From contig JAZOBC010000069.1 of assembly GCA_045595795.1 (NCBI GenBank), positions 1 to 13,331 of the forward strand: a stretch of 13,331 nt of DNA. The letters are read 5' to 3'. The first letter of the stretch is position 1; each line of letters opens with the position of its first letter. This DNA comes from UMGS755 sp045595795 (GTDB taxonomy: Bacteria > Bacillota > Clostridia > UBA1381 > UBA9506). Below the pieces are notes generated by a model. The model was not told the origin of the DNA. It worked only from the letters and a program-made list of their open reading frames with translations, and did no database searches. The position numbers were made by a program, and so were the translations under genes. Shown piece after piece: positions 1 to 6,943 of the stretch.

Positions 1-28
1 TTCGTTTTGTTTGTCCTTTTTTCAACAT
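1..28 (-). CDS. 5' end of an unidentified leftward gene (partial)
   Basis: Only the first nine codons are inside the window, reading M-L-K-K-G-Q-T-K-R on the complement, then the gene runs off the left edge. The start is chosen because a consensus AGGAGG ribosome binding site lies at 39-34 (complement), 5 bases before the ATG at 28-26. The lysine-rich start suits a cytoplasmic protein but is too short to name a family. The gene is divergent from pckG. A terminator-like hairpin (63-101) lies directly upstream of its ribosome binding site, so its leader may be regulated. Confidence 0.6.
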
Positions 29-62
29 AAACACCTCCTCAATTATTTTAACACAAAAAGAA

Positions 63-101
63 AAAAGTAGATACATGGTGGTTTTCCATGTGTCTACTTT
101 T
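63..101 (-). terminator. 16-bp hairpin with T-rich tail; possible attenuator of the leftward gene
   Basis: Arms 63-78 and 86-101 pair over 16 bp with a single G-U wobble (72/92) and a 7-base loop. Read leftward, the 3' arm runs into a T-rich tail (six T, C, five T), as in an intrinsic terminator. Read rightward the tail is less T-rich, although it could work in both directions. No convincing leftward gene lies upstream for it to terminate, and the leftward start codon lies 35 bases beyond it. An attenuator in that gene's leader is therefore a reasonable reading. Confidence 0.6.
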
Positions 102-142
102 ATTTTACTACTTCAATAGTCGCGTGGTTTTCGGAATACAAG

Positions 143-186
143 AAACAGTCCTTTGCCTTAGGGTAAGGGGCTGTTTTCCTTTTTCT
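143..186 (+). terminator. hairpin with T-rich tail, rightward terminator-like
   Basis: Arms 143-154 and 165-176 form a 12-bp stem with two G-U pairs and a 10-base loop, followed on the + strand by a T-rich run (177-185, broken by CC). This is the shape of a rightward intrinsic terminator. The flanking genes are divergent, so it has no obvious rightward gene to end. It may insulate the pckG promoter or end an antisense transcript. In the leftward direction there is no T tract. Confidence 0.45.
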
Positions 187-269
187 ACGAAATTTTCTTA
201 AAAAACATCCCTCGTTATCTATAAAACATAGAATTTGTGAACGAAAATAAAATTGTTTCATAATTTTGC

Positions 270-298
270 TTGAAAATTTTGCTTTTTTGTGATATACT
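270..298 (+). promoter_or_regulatory. sigma-A promoter of pckG (extended -10)
   Basis: A -35 element TTGAAA (270-275) and a -10 element TATACT (293-298) are separated by exactly 17 bases. A TG at 290-291 gives an extended -10. The predicted transcript starts near 305, leaving an untranslated leader of about 137 bases before the pckG start codon at 442. Confidence 0.7.
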
Positions 299-304
299 TT
301 ATAT

Positions 305-433
305 TGGTGTGATTTCGACGTCGAAAAACGACGGTCACAATCGGCATGAGAACACACAAAAACCGTTTGCTTTGACTGAGAAAACGGCACTTGGCCGACT
401 TCTCGTGCAAATATAACAATTTCTATAAAGGAG
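305..433 (+). promoter_or_regulatory. structured 5' leader of pckG
   Basis: Several helices can be drawn by eye. The first is TGTGA (308-312) with TCACA (335-339), enclosing CGTCG (319-323) with CGACG (329-333) around an AAAAA loop. The second is a 9-bp helix, 344-352 with 400-408, with one G-U pair. Inside it is CCGTTT (363-368) with AAACGG (382-387). The ribosome binding site AAAGGAGAG (427-434) follows an A/T-rich stretch. I do not recognise a named riboswitch class. The pairing suggests a regulatory leader, but a chance fold cannot be excluded. Confidence 0.4.
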
Positions 434-441
434 AGTTAGAC

Positions 442-2229
442 ATGATCAAGAACAAATCTGTAAACGCATGGATTGACGAAATGAAAGCTCTTGTTCAGCC
501 CGATAACGTAGTCGTTATCGATGGCAGCGAAGCGCAGTATGAAGCACTTCGTGCAGAAGCTTGTCAAACCGGCGAAATGATTAAACTCAACGAAGAAAAG
601 CTGCCTGGCTGCTATCTGCACCGCACCGCAGTGAACGACGTTGCCCGTGTGGAGGACAGAACCTTCATTTGCGCCAAAACAAAGGAAGCTGCCGGTCCCA
701 CCAATAACTGGATGGATCCTCAGGAAGCATACAAAATGCTCTATGACATTGCAAAGGACTCCTACAAGGGCAGAACCATGTATGTCATTCCTTATTCCAT
801 GGGTCCCGTTGGCTCCGAATTTTCTAAAATTGGTATCGAGCTGACAGACTCCATCTACGTTGTTTTAAACATGGCAATTATGACTCGTGTCGGTAACGAC
901 GTGTTAGAAGCATTAGGCGACAGCGAAGACTGGATTAAAGGTCTGCACTGCAAATGTGAAATTGATGAATCTAAGAGATACATCTGCCACTTCCCCGAAG
1001 ATAACACCATTATTTCTGTTAACTCCGGTTACGGCGGAAACGTACTGTTAGGTAAAAAATGTTTTGCACTGCGCATCGCTTCATTCTTAGGTAAAAACGA
1101 AGGCTGGATGGCTGAGCACATGCTCATCTTAGGTCTGGAAAATCCCAAGGGCGAGGTTAAATATATTGCTGCTGCATTCCCCTCTGCCTGCGGCAAAACC
1201 AACCTGGCTATGCTGATTCCTCCCGAAAAATATCGTAAACAGGGCTACAAGGTTTGGTGTGTTGGTGACGACATCGCCTGGATGCGCATCGGCGAAGATG
1301 GTAGACTTTGGGCCATCAACCCCGAAAACGGTTTCTTTGGTGTTGCGCCCGGTACCAACGAAAACTCCAACCCCAATGCACTGGCTTCTACTCGCAAGAA
1401 CACCATTTTCACCAACGTTGCTCACAACTTAGATGACAACACCGTTTGGTGGGAAGGTCTGGATAACAATCCGCCGGCAAACGCTTTGAACTGGCGCGGC
1501 GAAAAGTGGGATTACACCAAGTATGACAAGGCTGACAAGGTTGGCACAAGCGGCGCTCATCCCAACTCAAGATTCACGGCTCCGGCTGAAAACTGTCCCT
1601 GCATCAGCTCTGAATTCAATTCCGGTAAGGGCGTGCCCATCTCCGCAATCGTATTCGGTGGCAGACGTGCTAAGGCTGCTCCGCTGGTATATCAGTCAAG
1701 AGACTGGGATCACGGTGTGTTCGTAGGTGCTGTTATGGCTTCTGAAACCACTGCTGCTGCAACCGGTAAGGTTGGCGTTGTTCGTCACGACCCCATGGCT
1801 ATGCGTCCCTTCTGCGGTTATCACATGGCTGAATATTTCGAGCACTGGCTGGAAATGGGCGACAAGCTGGGCGACAAGGCTCCCAAAATCTTTAATGTTA
1901 ACTGGTTCCGCTTAGACGATAACGGCAACTTCATTTGGCCCGGCTTCGGCGACAACATGCGCGTTCTGAACTGGATTTTAGACCGCTGCGACGGCAAGGT
2001 TGACGCAAAAGAAACCGCTATCCGTTATGTGCCCAACGTTGGCGACATCGACATTGAAGGTCTCTCCGATGTAAGCGCTGATACCATCGCTGAACTCTTA
2101 AACGTTGATAAAGACGTTTGGACAGCTGAAGCTGCTGACATTGAAAAGTTCTTTGCTGATACCTTTGGCGACAAGCTGCCTGAGGAACTGCAGGAATCTT
2201 TAAACACCTTAAAAGCAAAATTGCAGTAA
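442..2229 (+). CDS. pckG: Phosphoenolpyruvate carboxykinase (GTP)
   Basis: Interconverts oxaloacetate plus GTP with phosphoenolpyruvate, CO2 and GDP in the cytoplasm, linking the C4-acid and glycolytic pools. In a fermenter it may also run toward oxaloacetate. The 595-residue product matches the usual size of the GTP-type family. Visible motifs are the P-loop PSACGKTNLA at 247-256, with the hyper-reactive Cys250 and Lys252; the metal-binding VGDDIAW at 274-280; the substrate loop SGYGGN at 195-200; and a guanine-site region with NPENGFFGVAPGTN at 293-306. The ATG at 442 is preferred over an in-frame TTG at 391 because AAAGGAGAG lies just upstream of 442 and family similarity begins after it. 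The gene is monocistronic, with its own promoter and the terminator at 2245-2280. Identification is very secure. Many Firmicutes use the unrelated-looking ATP enzyme instead. Confidence 0.97.
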   Translation: MIKNKSVNAWIDEMKALVQPDNVVVIDGSEAQYEALRAEACQTGEMIKLNEEKLPGCYLHRTAVNDVARVEDRTFICAKTKEAAGPTNNWMDPQEAYKMLYDIAKDSYKGRTMYVIPYSMGPVGSEFSKIGIELTDSIYVVLNMAIMTRVGNDVLEALGDSEDWIKGLHCKCEIDESKRYICHFPEDNTIISVNSGYGGNVLLGKKCFALRIASFLGKNEGWMAEHMLILGLENPKGEVKYIAAAFPSACGKTNLAMLIPPEKYRKQGYKVWCVGDDIAWMRIGEDGRLWAINPENGFFGVAPGTNENSNPNALASTRKNTIFTNVAHNLDDNTVWWEGLDNNPPANALNWRGEKWDYTKYDKADKVGTSGAHPNSRFTAPAENCPCISSEFNSGKGVPISAIVFGGRRAKAAPLVYQSRDWDHGVFVGAVMASETTAAATGKVGVVRHDPMAMRPFCGYHMAEYFEHWLEMGDKLGDKAPKIFNVNWFRLDDNGNFIWPGFGDNMRVLNWILDRCDGKVDAKETAIRYVPNVGDIDIEGLSDVSADTIAELLNVDKDVWTAEAADIEKFFADTFGDKLPEELQESLNTLKAKLQ

Positions 2230-2244
2230 TGTAAAAGCAATCAG

Positions 2245-2280
2245 GCACCTCTTTGCACGCTTGCGAAGGGGTGCTTTTTT
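2245..2280 (+). terminator. intrinsic terminator of pckG
   Basis: A 9-bp stem (2245-2253 with 2266-2274, one G-U) closes a 12-base loop and is followed directly by six T residues. It sits 15 bases after the pckG stop and separates it from the next promoter. Confidence 0.9.
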
Positions 2281-2304
2281 GCTGTCGATATTTCCCGTAT
2301 TTCA

Positions 2305-2333
2305 TTGACAAATTTGGCTTTTTTAGGTATAAT
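2305..2333 (+). promoter_or_regulatory. consensus sigma-A promoter of the Dlt-like operon
   Basis: A perfect TTGACA (2305-2310) and a perfect TATAAT (2328-2333) are separated by 17 bases, giving a predicted start near 2340. The leader is only about 44 bases, with a GGAGG ribosome binding site at 2374-2378. No operator or attenuator is obvious, which suggests strong, largely constitutive initiation unless a trans factor binds. Confidence 0.9.
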
Positions 2334-2383
2334 TGTAAAGTAAGGGAGTTTCGGGCTTGTCCCGCCATATAACGGAGGTTTTT

Positions 2384-3910
2384 ATGTTTAATTCTGCAGT
2401 TTGCTTGTTAGACCGAATCGCATCTTTATATCCTGATAAAACAGCATTGATTGATGAATCCTCTGAAATCAGTTTTGAGGCGCTGCGCCAGTCTGCTCTG
2501 AAAGTGGGCTCGGCACTTCTTTCCGAAGACATCGCCTCCGGAGCACCCGTTATTGTCTATATGAAAAAAAGCATTGCCTGCATTGTTTCTTTTATGGGCA
2601 TTTTATACAGCGGCAGACCGTACGTTCCCGTTGCGGCAGACATGCCGGTTTCCCGCGTGCAGAAAATCGTGGATAATTTAAGCCCCGCCTGCATCATCGC
2701 AGATGCTGATCGCATGGCTCTTTTAAAGGACAGCGACCTTAAAAATCAAAATATCTTGCTATATGATGAACTCCTGACAAAAGACATCAACACAGAGGCT
2801 GTAAATGCCTCCCTCTCCAAGGTGATTGATACCGATCCCATTTATATTATGTATACCTCCGGTTCTACCGGCAATCCTAAGGGTGTTACGGTATCTCATA
2901 AAGGCGTGATTGACTACGCTAACTGGACCTGCAGTGAATTTGGGTTCACCAAAGATGATGTGTTTGGCAACCAGGCACCATTTTATTTTGATAATTCCAT
3001 TTTTGACATTTACAGTTGCTTGCTCACCGGCGCAACCATGGTGATTATCCCCGAGGTTTTGTTTAACTTCCAGGTGAAGCTGCCGGAATATATTGAAGAG
3101 AAAAATATTACCGTTATTTTCTGGGTGCCCACCGTGCTCATTAACGTGGCAAACGGCGGCGTTTTAGAAGACCATCCCATGCCCAGCCTGAAAAAAGTTC
3201 TGTTCTGCGGCGAGGTGATGCCCAACACCCAGCTTAACATTTGGCGTAAGCATCACCCCGATGCTATGTATGCAAATTTATACGGTCCCACCGAAATCAC
3301 CGACGTTTGTACTTACTATGTGGTGGACCGTCCCTTTGATAACAGCGACCCTCTGCCCATTGGTAAGCCCTGTCGCAACATGCGAGCCTACATCATCACA
3401 GAAGACGGTCACCTCGCAAAAACCGGCGAATGTGGCGAGCTATGCATTGGCGGTACCGGTGTGGCGCTGGGATATTGGAACAACAAGGAAATTACAGATG
3501 GGGCTTTTATTCAAAATCCCTTTAACACAAACTATTTTGAACGGATTTATAAGACCGGCGACCTTGCCTATTGGAACGAAGAAGGCTTATTGATTTTTAT
3601 GGGTCGTAAGGATTCACAGATTAAAATTAACGGCAATCGTGTGGAATTGGGCGAAATTGAAACCGCTGCTATGTGCCTTGCCGGCGTTTCCGGTGCCTGC
3701 GCGGTTTTAGATGCAGAGCGCAACAAAATTGTTCTGTTTTTAGAGACTGCCGAAACCTTAAAACTCCGCCTCGTTAACAATGAGTTGCGGCAATATATTC
3801 CCAAATATATGTTACCGGGCGAAGTGATTACCATGGAAAAATTTCCCCATACGCCCAACGATAAGATTGACCGCGTAACTCTGAAAAAAACCTTGCTGGA
3901 AAGGGAGTAG
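2384..3910 (+). CDS. DltA-like amino-acid adenylating enzyme (first copy)
   Basis: An ATP-dependent ligase of the ANL superfamily, predicted to adenylate a small amino acid and transfer it to the phosphopantetheine arm of the carrier at 5532. The 508-residue length is that of a stand-alone DltA-type enzyme. Visible core motifs are A3 YTSGSTGNPKG (157-167), the A4 region FDNSIFD (202-208) with Asp203 for the substrate amino group, A5 NLYGPTE (298-304), A7 YKTGD (389-393), A8 from GRKDSQIKINGNR (407-419) and A10 PNDKIDR with the catalytic Lys494. FCGE at 274-277 keeps the Cys that in Bacillus DltA is linked to D-Ala selection. The pocket also has Asp307, unlike ordinary DltA. The ATG at 2384 has GGAGG 5 bases upstream, whereas an in-frame TTG at 2357 has none. 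The paralogous second copy follows after 3 bases. The real substrate is uncertain. Confidence 0.9.
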   Translation: MFNSAVCLLDRIASLYPDKTALIDESSEISFEALRQSALKVGSALLSEDIASGAPVIVYMKKSIACIVSFMGILYSGRPYVPVAADMPVSRVQKIVDNLSPACIIADADRMALLKDSDLKNQNILLYDELLTKDINTEAVNASLSKVIDTDPIYIMYTSGSTGNPKGVTVSHKGVIDYANWTCSEFGFTKDDVFGNQAPFYFDNSIFDIYSCLLTGATMVIIPEVLFNFQVKLPEYIEEKNITVIFWVPTVLINVANGGVLEDHPMPSLKKVLFCGEVMPNTQLNIWRKHHPDAMYANLYGPTEITDVCTYYVVDRPFDNSDPLPIGKPCRNMRAYIITEDGHLAKTGECGELCIGGTGVALGYWNNKEITDGAFIQNPFNTNYFERIYKTGDLAYWNEEGLLIFMGRKDSQIKINGNRVELGEIETAAMCLAGVSGACAVLDAERNKIVLFLETAETLKLRLVNNELRQYIPKYMLPGEVITMEKFPHTPNDKIDRVTLKKTLLERE

Positions 3911-3913
3911 CTT

Positions 3914-5434
3914 GTGAATACTGTACTGAATTTTATTGAAAAAACCGTGGCACAGCATCCTGACCGCATTGCTGTTGACGATGATGTGACCGTTATTACC
4001 TATCGTGAACTTCACGCACAATATTCCGCCATCGGCACAGGCATTATGAAAGCCTGCCCCGGTGTGATGAATCGCCCTGTGGTTGTCTATCTCCCCAAAT
4101 CCACCGCTTCTGTGGTGAGCTTTATGGGAGCTTTAGCAAGCGGCAACATGTATGTTCCCGTGGACTATAAGGTACCGCTTTATCGCTTATCTGCCATGCT
4201 GGATAACTTAGACCCCATTATGATTGTGACAGACGAAGCCGGCAAAAGCAATTTGGAGGAGTTAGGCTATGAAGACCGCAGCGTTTTGTTTGCCGAAATC
4301 GTATCCACGCCGGCTGATTATGATGCCCTTGCCGAGCGCAAAGCGTCTGTGATTGACACCGACCCTGCCTATATTATGTACACCTCCGGTTCCACCGGTG
4401 TACCGAAGGGTGTTGTCATTGCCCATCGCGGCATTGTGAACTATGCCACCTGGCTGGTTAAAGAATTTTCTATTACCGAGCAGTCTGTTTTGGGTCTGCA
4501 ATCGGGCTTCCATTTTGATAATTCGGTCTTTGACATGTACACATGTTTTTTCACCGGCGGACGTCTTGTCATCATCCCCGAAATTTTGTTTATGTATCCG
4601 GCGCAGCTGCTTGAATTTATTGATAAAAAGAAGGTCAGCTGTGTGTTCTGGGTGCCAACTGTGATGATTAATGTCGCAAATTCCGGCGCTTTGACACCGG
4701 GTTGTCTACCCACGCTGAAAACCGTTGTGTTTGCCGGCGAGGTGATGCCTAACGCACAGTTAAACATTTGGCGGCGTGCCATGCCCGACCGACTGTATGC
4801 CAACTTATATGGCCCCACCGAAATTACGGTGGACTGCACATATTATATCGTTGATCGCGAATTTGACGATGGCGACAAGCTACCCATCGGCATTCCCGTT
4901 CCCAACACCCGCATTTTGATTTTAGACGAAAACAACAAAGAATGTGCCACCGGTGAGCACGGCGAGTTGTGTGTGGCGGGCTGTTGTCTGGCTTTAGGGT
5001 ATTGGAACAACGAAGAAATGACCCAAAAGGCCTTTGTGCAAAACCCCTTAAACACCCGTTATCAGGAAACCATTTATCGCACCGGCGACATTGCCTACCG
5101 CGATGAAGAGGGGCTGATTATGTATGTGGGGCGTCGGGATTCTCAATTTAAATTAAGAGGAAACCGCATTGAACTGGGTGATATTGAAACGGCCGCCATG
5201 TGTCTTGACTTTGTTTCCTCCGCCTGCGCCTTGTTTGACGCGGTGAATGAAAAAATTATTTTAGTCATTCAATCAAGCGAGGAAATTGGCGTGAAAAAAA
5301 TCAATCGCATGCTGGGCAAGCTGATTCCTCAATATATGCTGCCCAAGGATTTGGTTGTTTTAGAGTCTATGCCTCTAACTTCCAATAAAAAAATTGACCG
5401 AAAGTTTCTAAGCGAAACCTATGTCGGAAAATAA
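3914..5434 (+). CDS. DltA-like amino-acid adenylating enzyme (second copy)
   Basis: A 506-residue paralogue of the preceding gene, closely similar along its whole length, for example in FWVPTV and GEVMPN-AQLNIWR. Core motifs are A3 YTSGSTGVPKG (156-166), FDNSVFD (201-207), YGPTE (299-303), YRTGD (388-392) and the A10 segment NKKIDR with Lys493. At the position of the DltA-type Cys it has Ala274 (FAGE). The residues after YGPTE read I-T-V-D, against I-T-D-V in the first copy, so the predicted side-chain pocket differs. The start is GTG at 3914, three bases after the previous stop, with AAGGGAG inside the end of the upstream gene, which suggests translational coupling. It probably charges the same carrier protein, with the same or a different acid. 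It could instead have become a specialised or regulatory copy, although no catalytic motif is lost. Confidence 0.88.
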   Translation: MNTVLNFIEKTVAQHPDRIAVDDDVTVITYRELHAQYSAIGTGIMKACPGVMNRPVVVYLPKSTASVVSFMGALASGNMYVPVDYKVPLYRLSAMLDNLDPIMIVTDEAGKSNLEELGYEDRSVLFAEIVSTPADYDALAERKASVIDTDPAYIMYTSGSTGVPKGVVIAHRGIVNYATWLVKEFSITEQSVLGLQSGFHFDNSVFDMYTCFFTGGRLVIIPEILFMYPAQLLEFIDKKKVSCVFWVPTVMINVANSGALTPGCLPTLKTVVFAGEVMPNAQLNIWRRAMPDRLYANLYGPTEITVDCTYYIVDREFDDGDKLPIGIPVPNTRILILDENNKECATGEHGELCVAGCCLALGYWNNEEMTQKAFVQNPLNTRYQETIYRTGDIAYRDEEGLIMYVGRRDSQFKLRGNRIELGDIETAAMCLDFVSSACALFDAVNEKIILVIQSSEEIGVKKINRMLGKLIPQYMLPKDLVVLESMPLTSNKKIDRKFLSETYVGK

Positions 5435-5466
5435 AAAGTCCAAAGACCTTTGACAGAGATTTTGGC

Positions 5467-5492
5467 TGCTTTATCCGCCCACAGATAAAGCA
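5467..5492 (+). other. intercistronic hairpin between the adenylases and the carrier
   Basis: A perfect 9-bp inverted repeat (5467-5475 with 5484-5492) closes an 8-base loop. It lies in the only sizeable gap inside the operon (97 bases, 5435-5531). The 3' side is A/T-rich but lacks a run of T, so it is a poor terminator. It may act as an RNA processing or stability element, or as a partial terminator that sets the ratio of adenylase to downstream messages. Confidence 0.5.
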
Positions 5493-5531
5493 AAACATTT
5501 TATATTTATGTGGGAAGAAAGGTGTTTTATC

Positions 5532-5777
5532 ATGAACATTGAAGAAAAAATTGAAAGCTATATCAGGGAGCAATTTGAAATTGATGATGACCCCGATTTT
5601 TCTAATGACATTCATCTGTTTGACAGCGGTTTTGTTGATTCCTTGGGCGCAACAGAAATTGTTACTTTTTTAGAGTCTGAGTTCGGCATCAGCATCACCC
5701 AAAAGGATATTATGCTCTATCCTATGAATACGGTGAAAGAGCTTGCCGCTGTGGTTGAAAATAAGCTGAATCAGTAA
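5532..5777 (+). CDS. Acyl/peptidyl carrier protein, DltC-like
   Basis: An 81-residue acidic carrier protein. The GFVDSLGATE segment (33-42) holds the phosphopantetheine attachment Ser37, and LFDSGF just before it (29-34) is typical of DltC-type carriers. It would receive aminoacyl groups from one or both adenylases as a thioester and present them to the MBOAT at the inner membrane face. The start at 5532 is preferred over an in-frame ATG at 5508 because AAAGG lies 9 bases before 5532 and carrier similarity begins there. No phosphopantetheinyl transferase is nearby, so a housekeeping enzyme must activate it. The assignment as a carrier is secure; its cargo is inferred from its neighbours. Confidence 0.93.
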   Translation: MNIEEKIESYIREQFEIDDDPDFSNDIHLFDSGFVDSLGATEIVTFLESEFGISITQKDIMLYPMNTVKELAAVVENKLNQ

Positions 5778-5791
5778 ACGGAGGCTTTGAT

Positions 5792-6940
5792 ATGTGGTTC
5801 ATTCAGAGCGAAATGTTTGTGAGAGTGATTCTGGCTCTCTTGTTATACGTTGTGGGCTTATTGGCCGCAAGCAAGCTAAAGTTAACGGGTTATTTTAAAT
5901 ATTTCAGCATTCTGCTCAACCTGTTTGTTCTGTTTGGCGCTTCCCGAGAGCTATGCGCATTTTATACAGGCTATGTTATTTTTACATATTTGTTTGTTCA
6001 TGGGTTATACAAGCTCAAAAAGGCACGACGTTTTTGTTTCGTCTTGTTCTGCCTTTTGTTTGTGTCACCCTTTTTTGCTTTTCGGCTCATCAATTTTTCC
6101 GGCCTTGTAGGGGAAGGATTTTTGCTTATCGGCTTTTCCTATAACATGCTAAAGGCTGTTGATGCCTTGTTTTATACCTATTATGCGGAGGAAAAAATTA
6201 CGTTTTCTGACTATGCCAACTTCATTTTATTCTTCCCTGTATTCACGGCAGGTCCCATTTTCCGATATCGTGATTTTGCCGCAGCGTTTACCTCAATCAA
6301 GCCTTTAACCTTTGAGCATTTTGAATACGGCATCTACCGGTTCATCATTGGCATGTTTAAAAAAGTGGTTTTGGTTTCTGTTTTGGTGCGCGTGTTAAAT
6401 CACTGCTTCGCCTTGCCCGAATTTCACTGGTATTCAAGCCTTTTCATCATCATTTTAGCATATTTGCTTTTATATCTTGACCTTTCCGGTTACAGCGACA
6501 TGGCTGTGGGCATTGGACGGCTTGCTTCGGTAACTGTACCCGAAAACTTTAAACAGCCCTGGACGGCTGCCAGCTTCACACAGTTCTGGAGAAAATGGCA
6601 TGTGACCCTAAGCGACTGGATTCGGGAGCATATTTTTGTGGTGGTGCAAGGCAAAAAGCTGAACAAATATCTCTCTGCAGCCATTGGCATGATGACCATG
6701 CTTATTATGGCTCTTTGGCACGATTTCAGCTTGACTATTATCATTAGCGGTTTATATATGGGTACCTTTTTGGCGATTGAAAACATTTTTTCACTCTCTA
6801 CCTTTAACAAGCGAAAAAGTAAAAAATGGGTCTATGTGCTTCGTTGCACCGTTGTCAGCTTTTTATTTGCCGTCAACGCCCTTTTATATTACACGGAATT
6901 AGACGTAATTGTGAGTGTTGTGAAAGGGTTGGTGAGATAA
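5792..6940 (+). CDS. MBOAT-family membrane O-acyltransferase, DltB-like
   Basis: A 382-residue polytopic membrane protein with many hydrophobic segments. In the Dlt pathway the family takes the acyl group from the cytosolic carrier and passes it through the membrane. Diagnostic segments are FFPVFTAGPIFRYRDF (147-162), LDLSGYSDMAVGIGRLA (229-245), ENFKQPW (251-257), FWRKWHVTLSDWIREH (265-280) with His270, and MALWHDFS (306-313) with the putative catalytic His310. The usual Gly after that His is Asp here. The ATG has GGAGG 7 bases upstream and lies 14 bases after the carrier gene; the SGNH gene follows 3 bases after its stop. The order carrier, MBOAT, SGNH matches dltC/dltB/dltD in content. The acyl group moved is unknown, and alginate-type acetyltransfer is less likely because a carrier and adenylases are present. 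Confidence 0.92.
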   Translation: MWFIQSEMFVRVILALLLYVVGLLAASKLKLTGYFKYFSILLNLFVLFGASRELCAFYTGYVIFTYLFVHGLYKLKKARRFCFVLFCLLFVSPFFAFRLINFSGLVGEGFLLIGFSYNMLKAVDALFYTYYAEEKITFSDYANFILFFPVFTAGPIFRYRDFAAAFTSIKPLTFEHFEYGIYRFIIGMFKKVVLVSVLVRVLNHCFALPEFHWYSSLFIIILAYLLLYLDLSGYSDMAVGIGRLASVTVPENFKQPWTAASFTQFWRKWHVTLSDWIREHIFVVVQGKKLNKYLSAAIGMMTMLIMALWHDFSLTIIISGLYMGTFLAIENIFSLSTFNKRKSKKWVYVLRCTVVSFLFAVNALLYYTELDVIVSVVKGLVR

Positions 6941-6943
6941 TAC

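Noticed and set aside
100..390. 96-codon leftward ORF in the pckG upstream region
   Set aside because: It covers the pckG promoter and leader and two hairpins, has no ribosome binding site that stands out, and its Lys/Phe/Cys-rich composition does not look like a folded protein.
391..441. In-frame TTG start giving pckG 17 extra residues
   Set aside because: The extra residues fall in the leader, which lacks a ribosome binding site before 391, while AAAGGAGAG precedes the ATG at 442.
2018..2368. Leftward ORFs overlapping the end of pckG and the next promoter
   Set aside because: They are antisense shadows of pckG covering the terminator, without ribosome binding sites or recognisable motifs.
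2384..5434. Nonribosomal peptide synthetase fragments
   Set aside because: Both enzymes are stand-alone adenylation domains with no condensation, fused carrier or thioesterase domains, and the neighbours fit a Dlt-like acyl-transfer pathway better.
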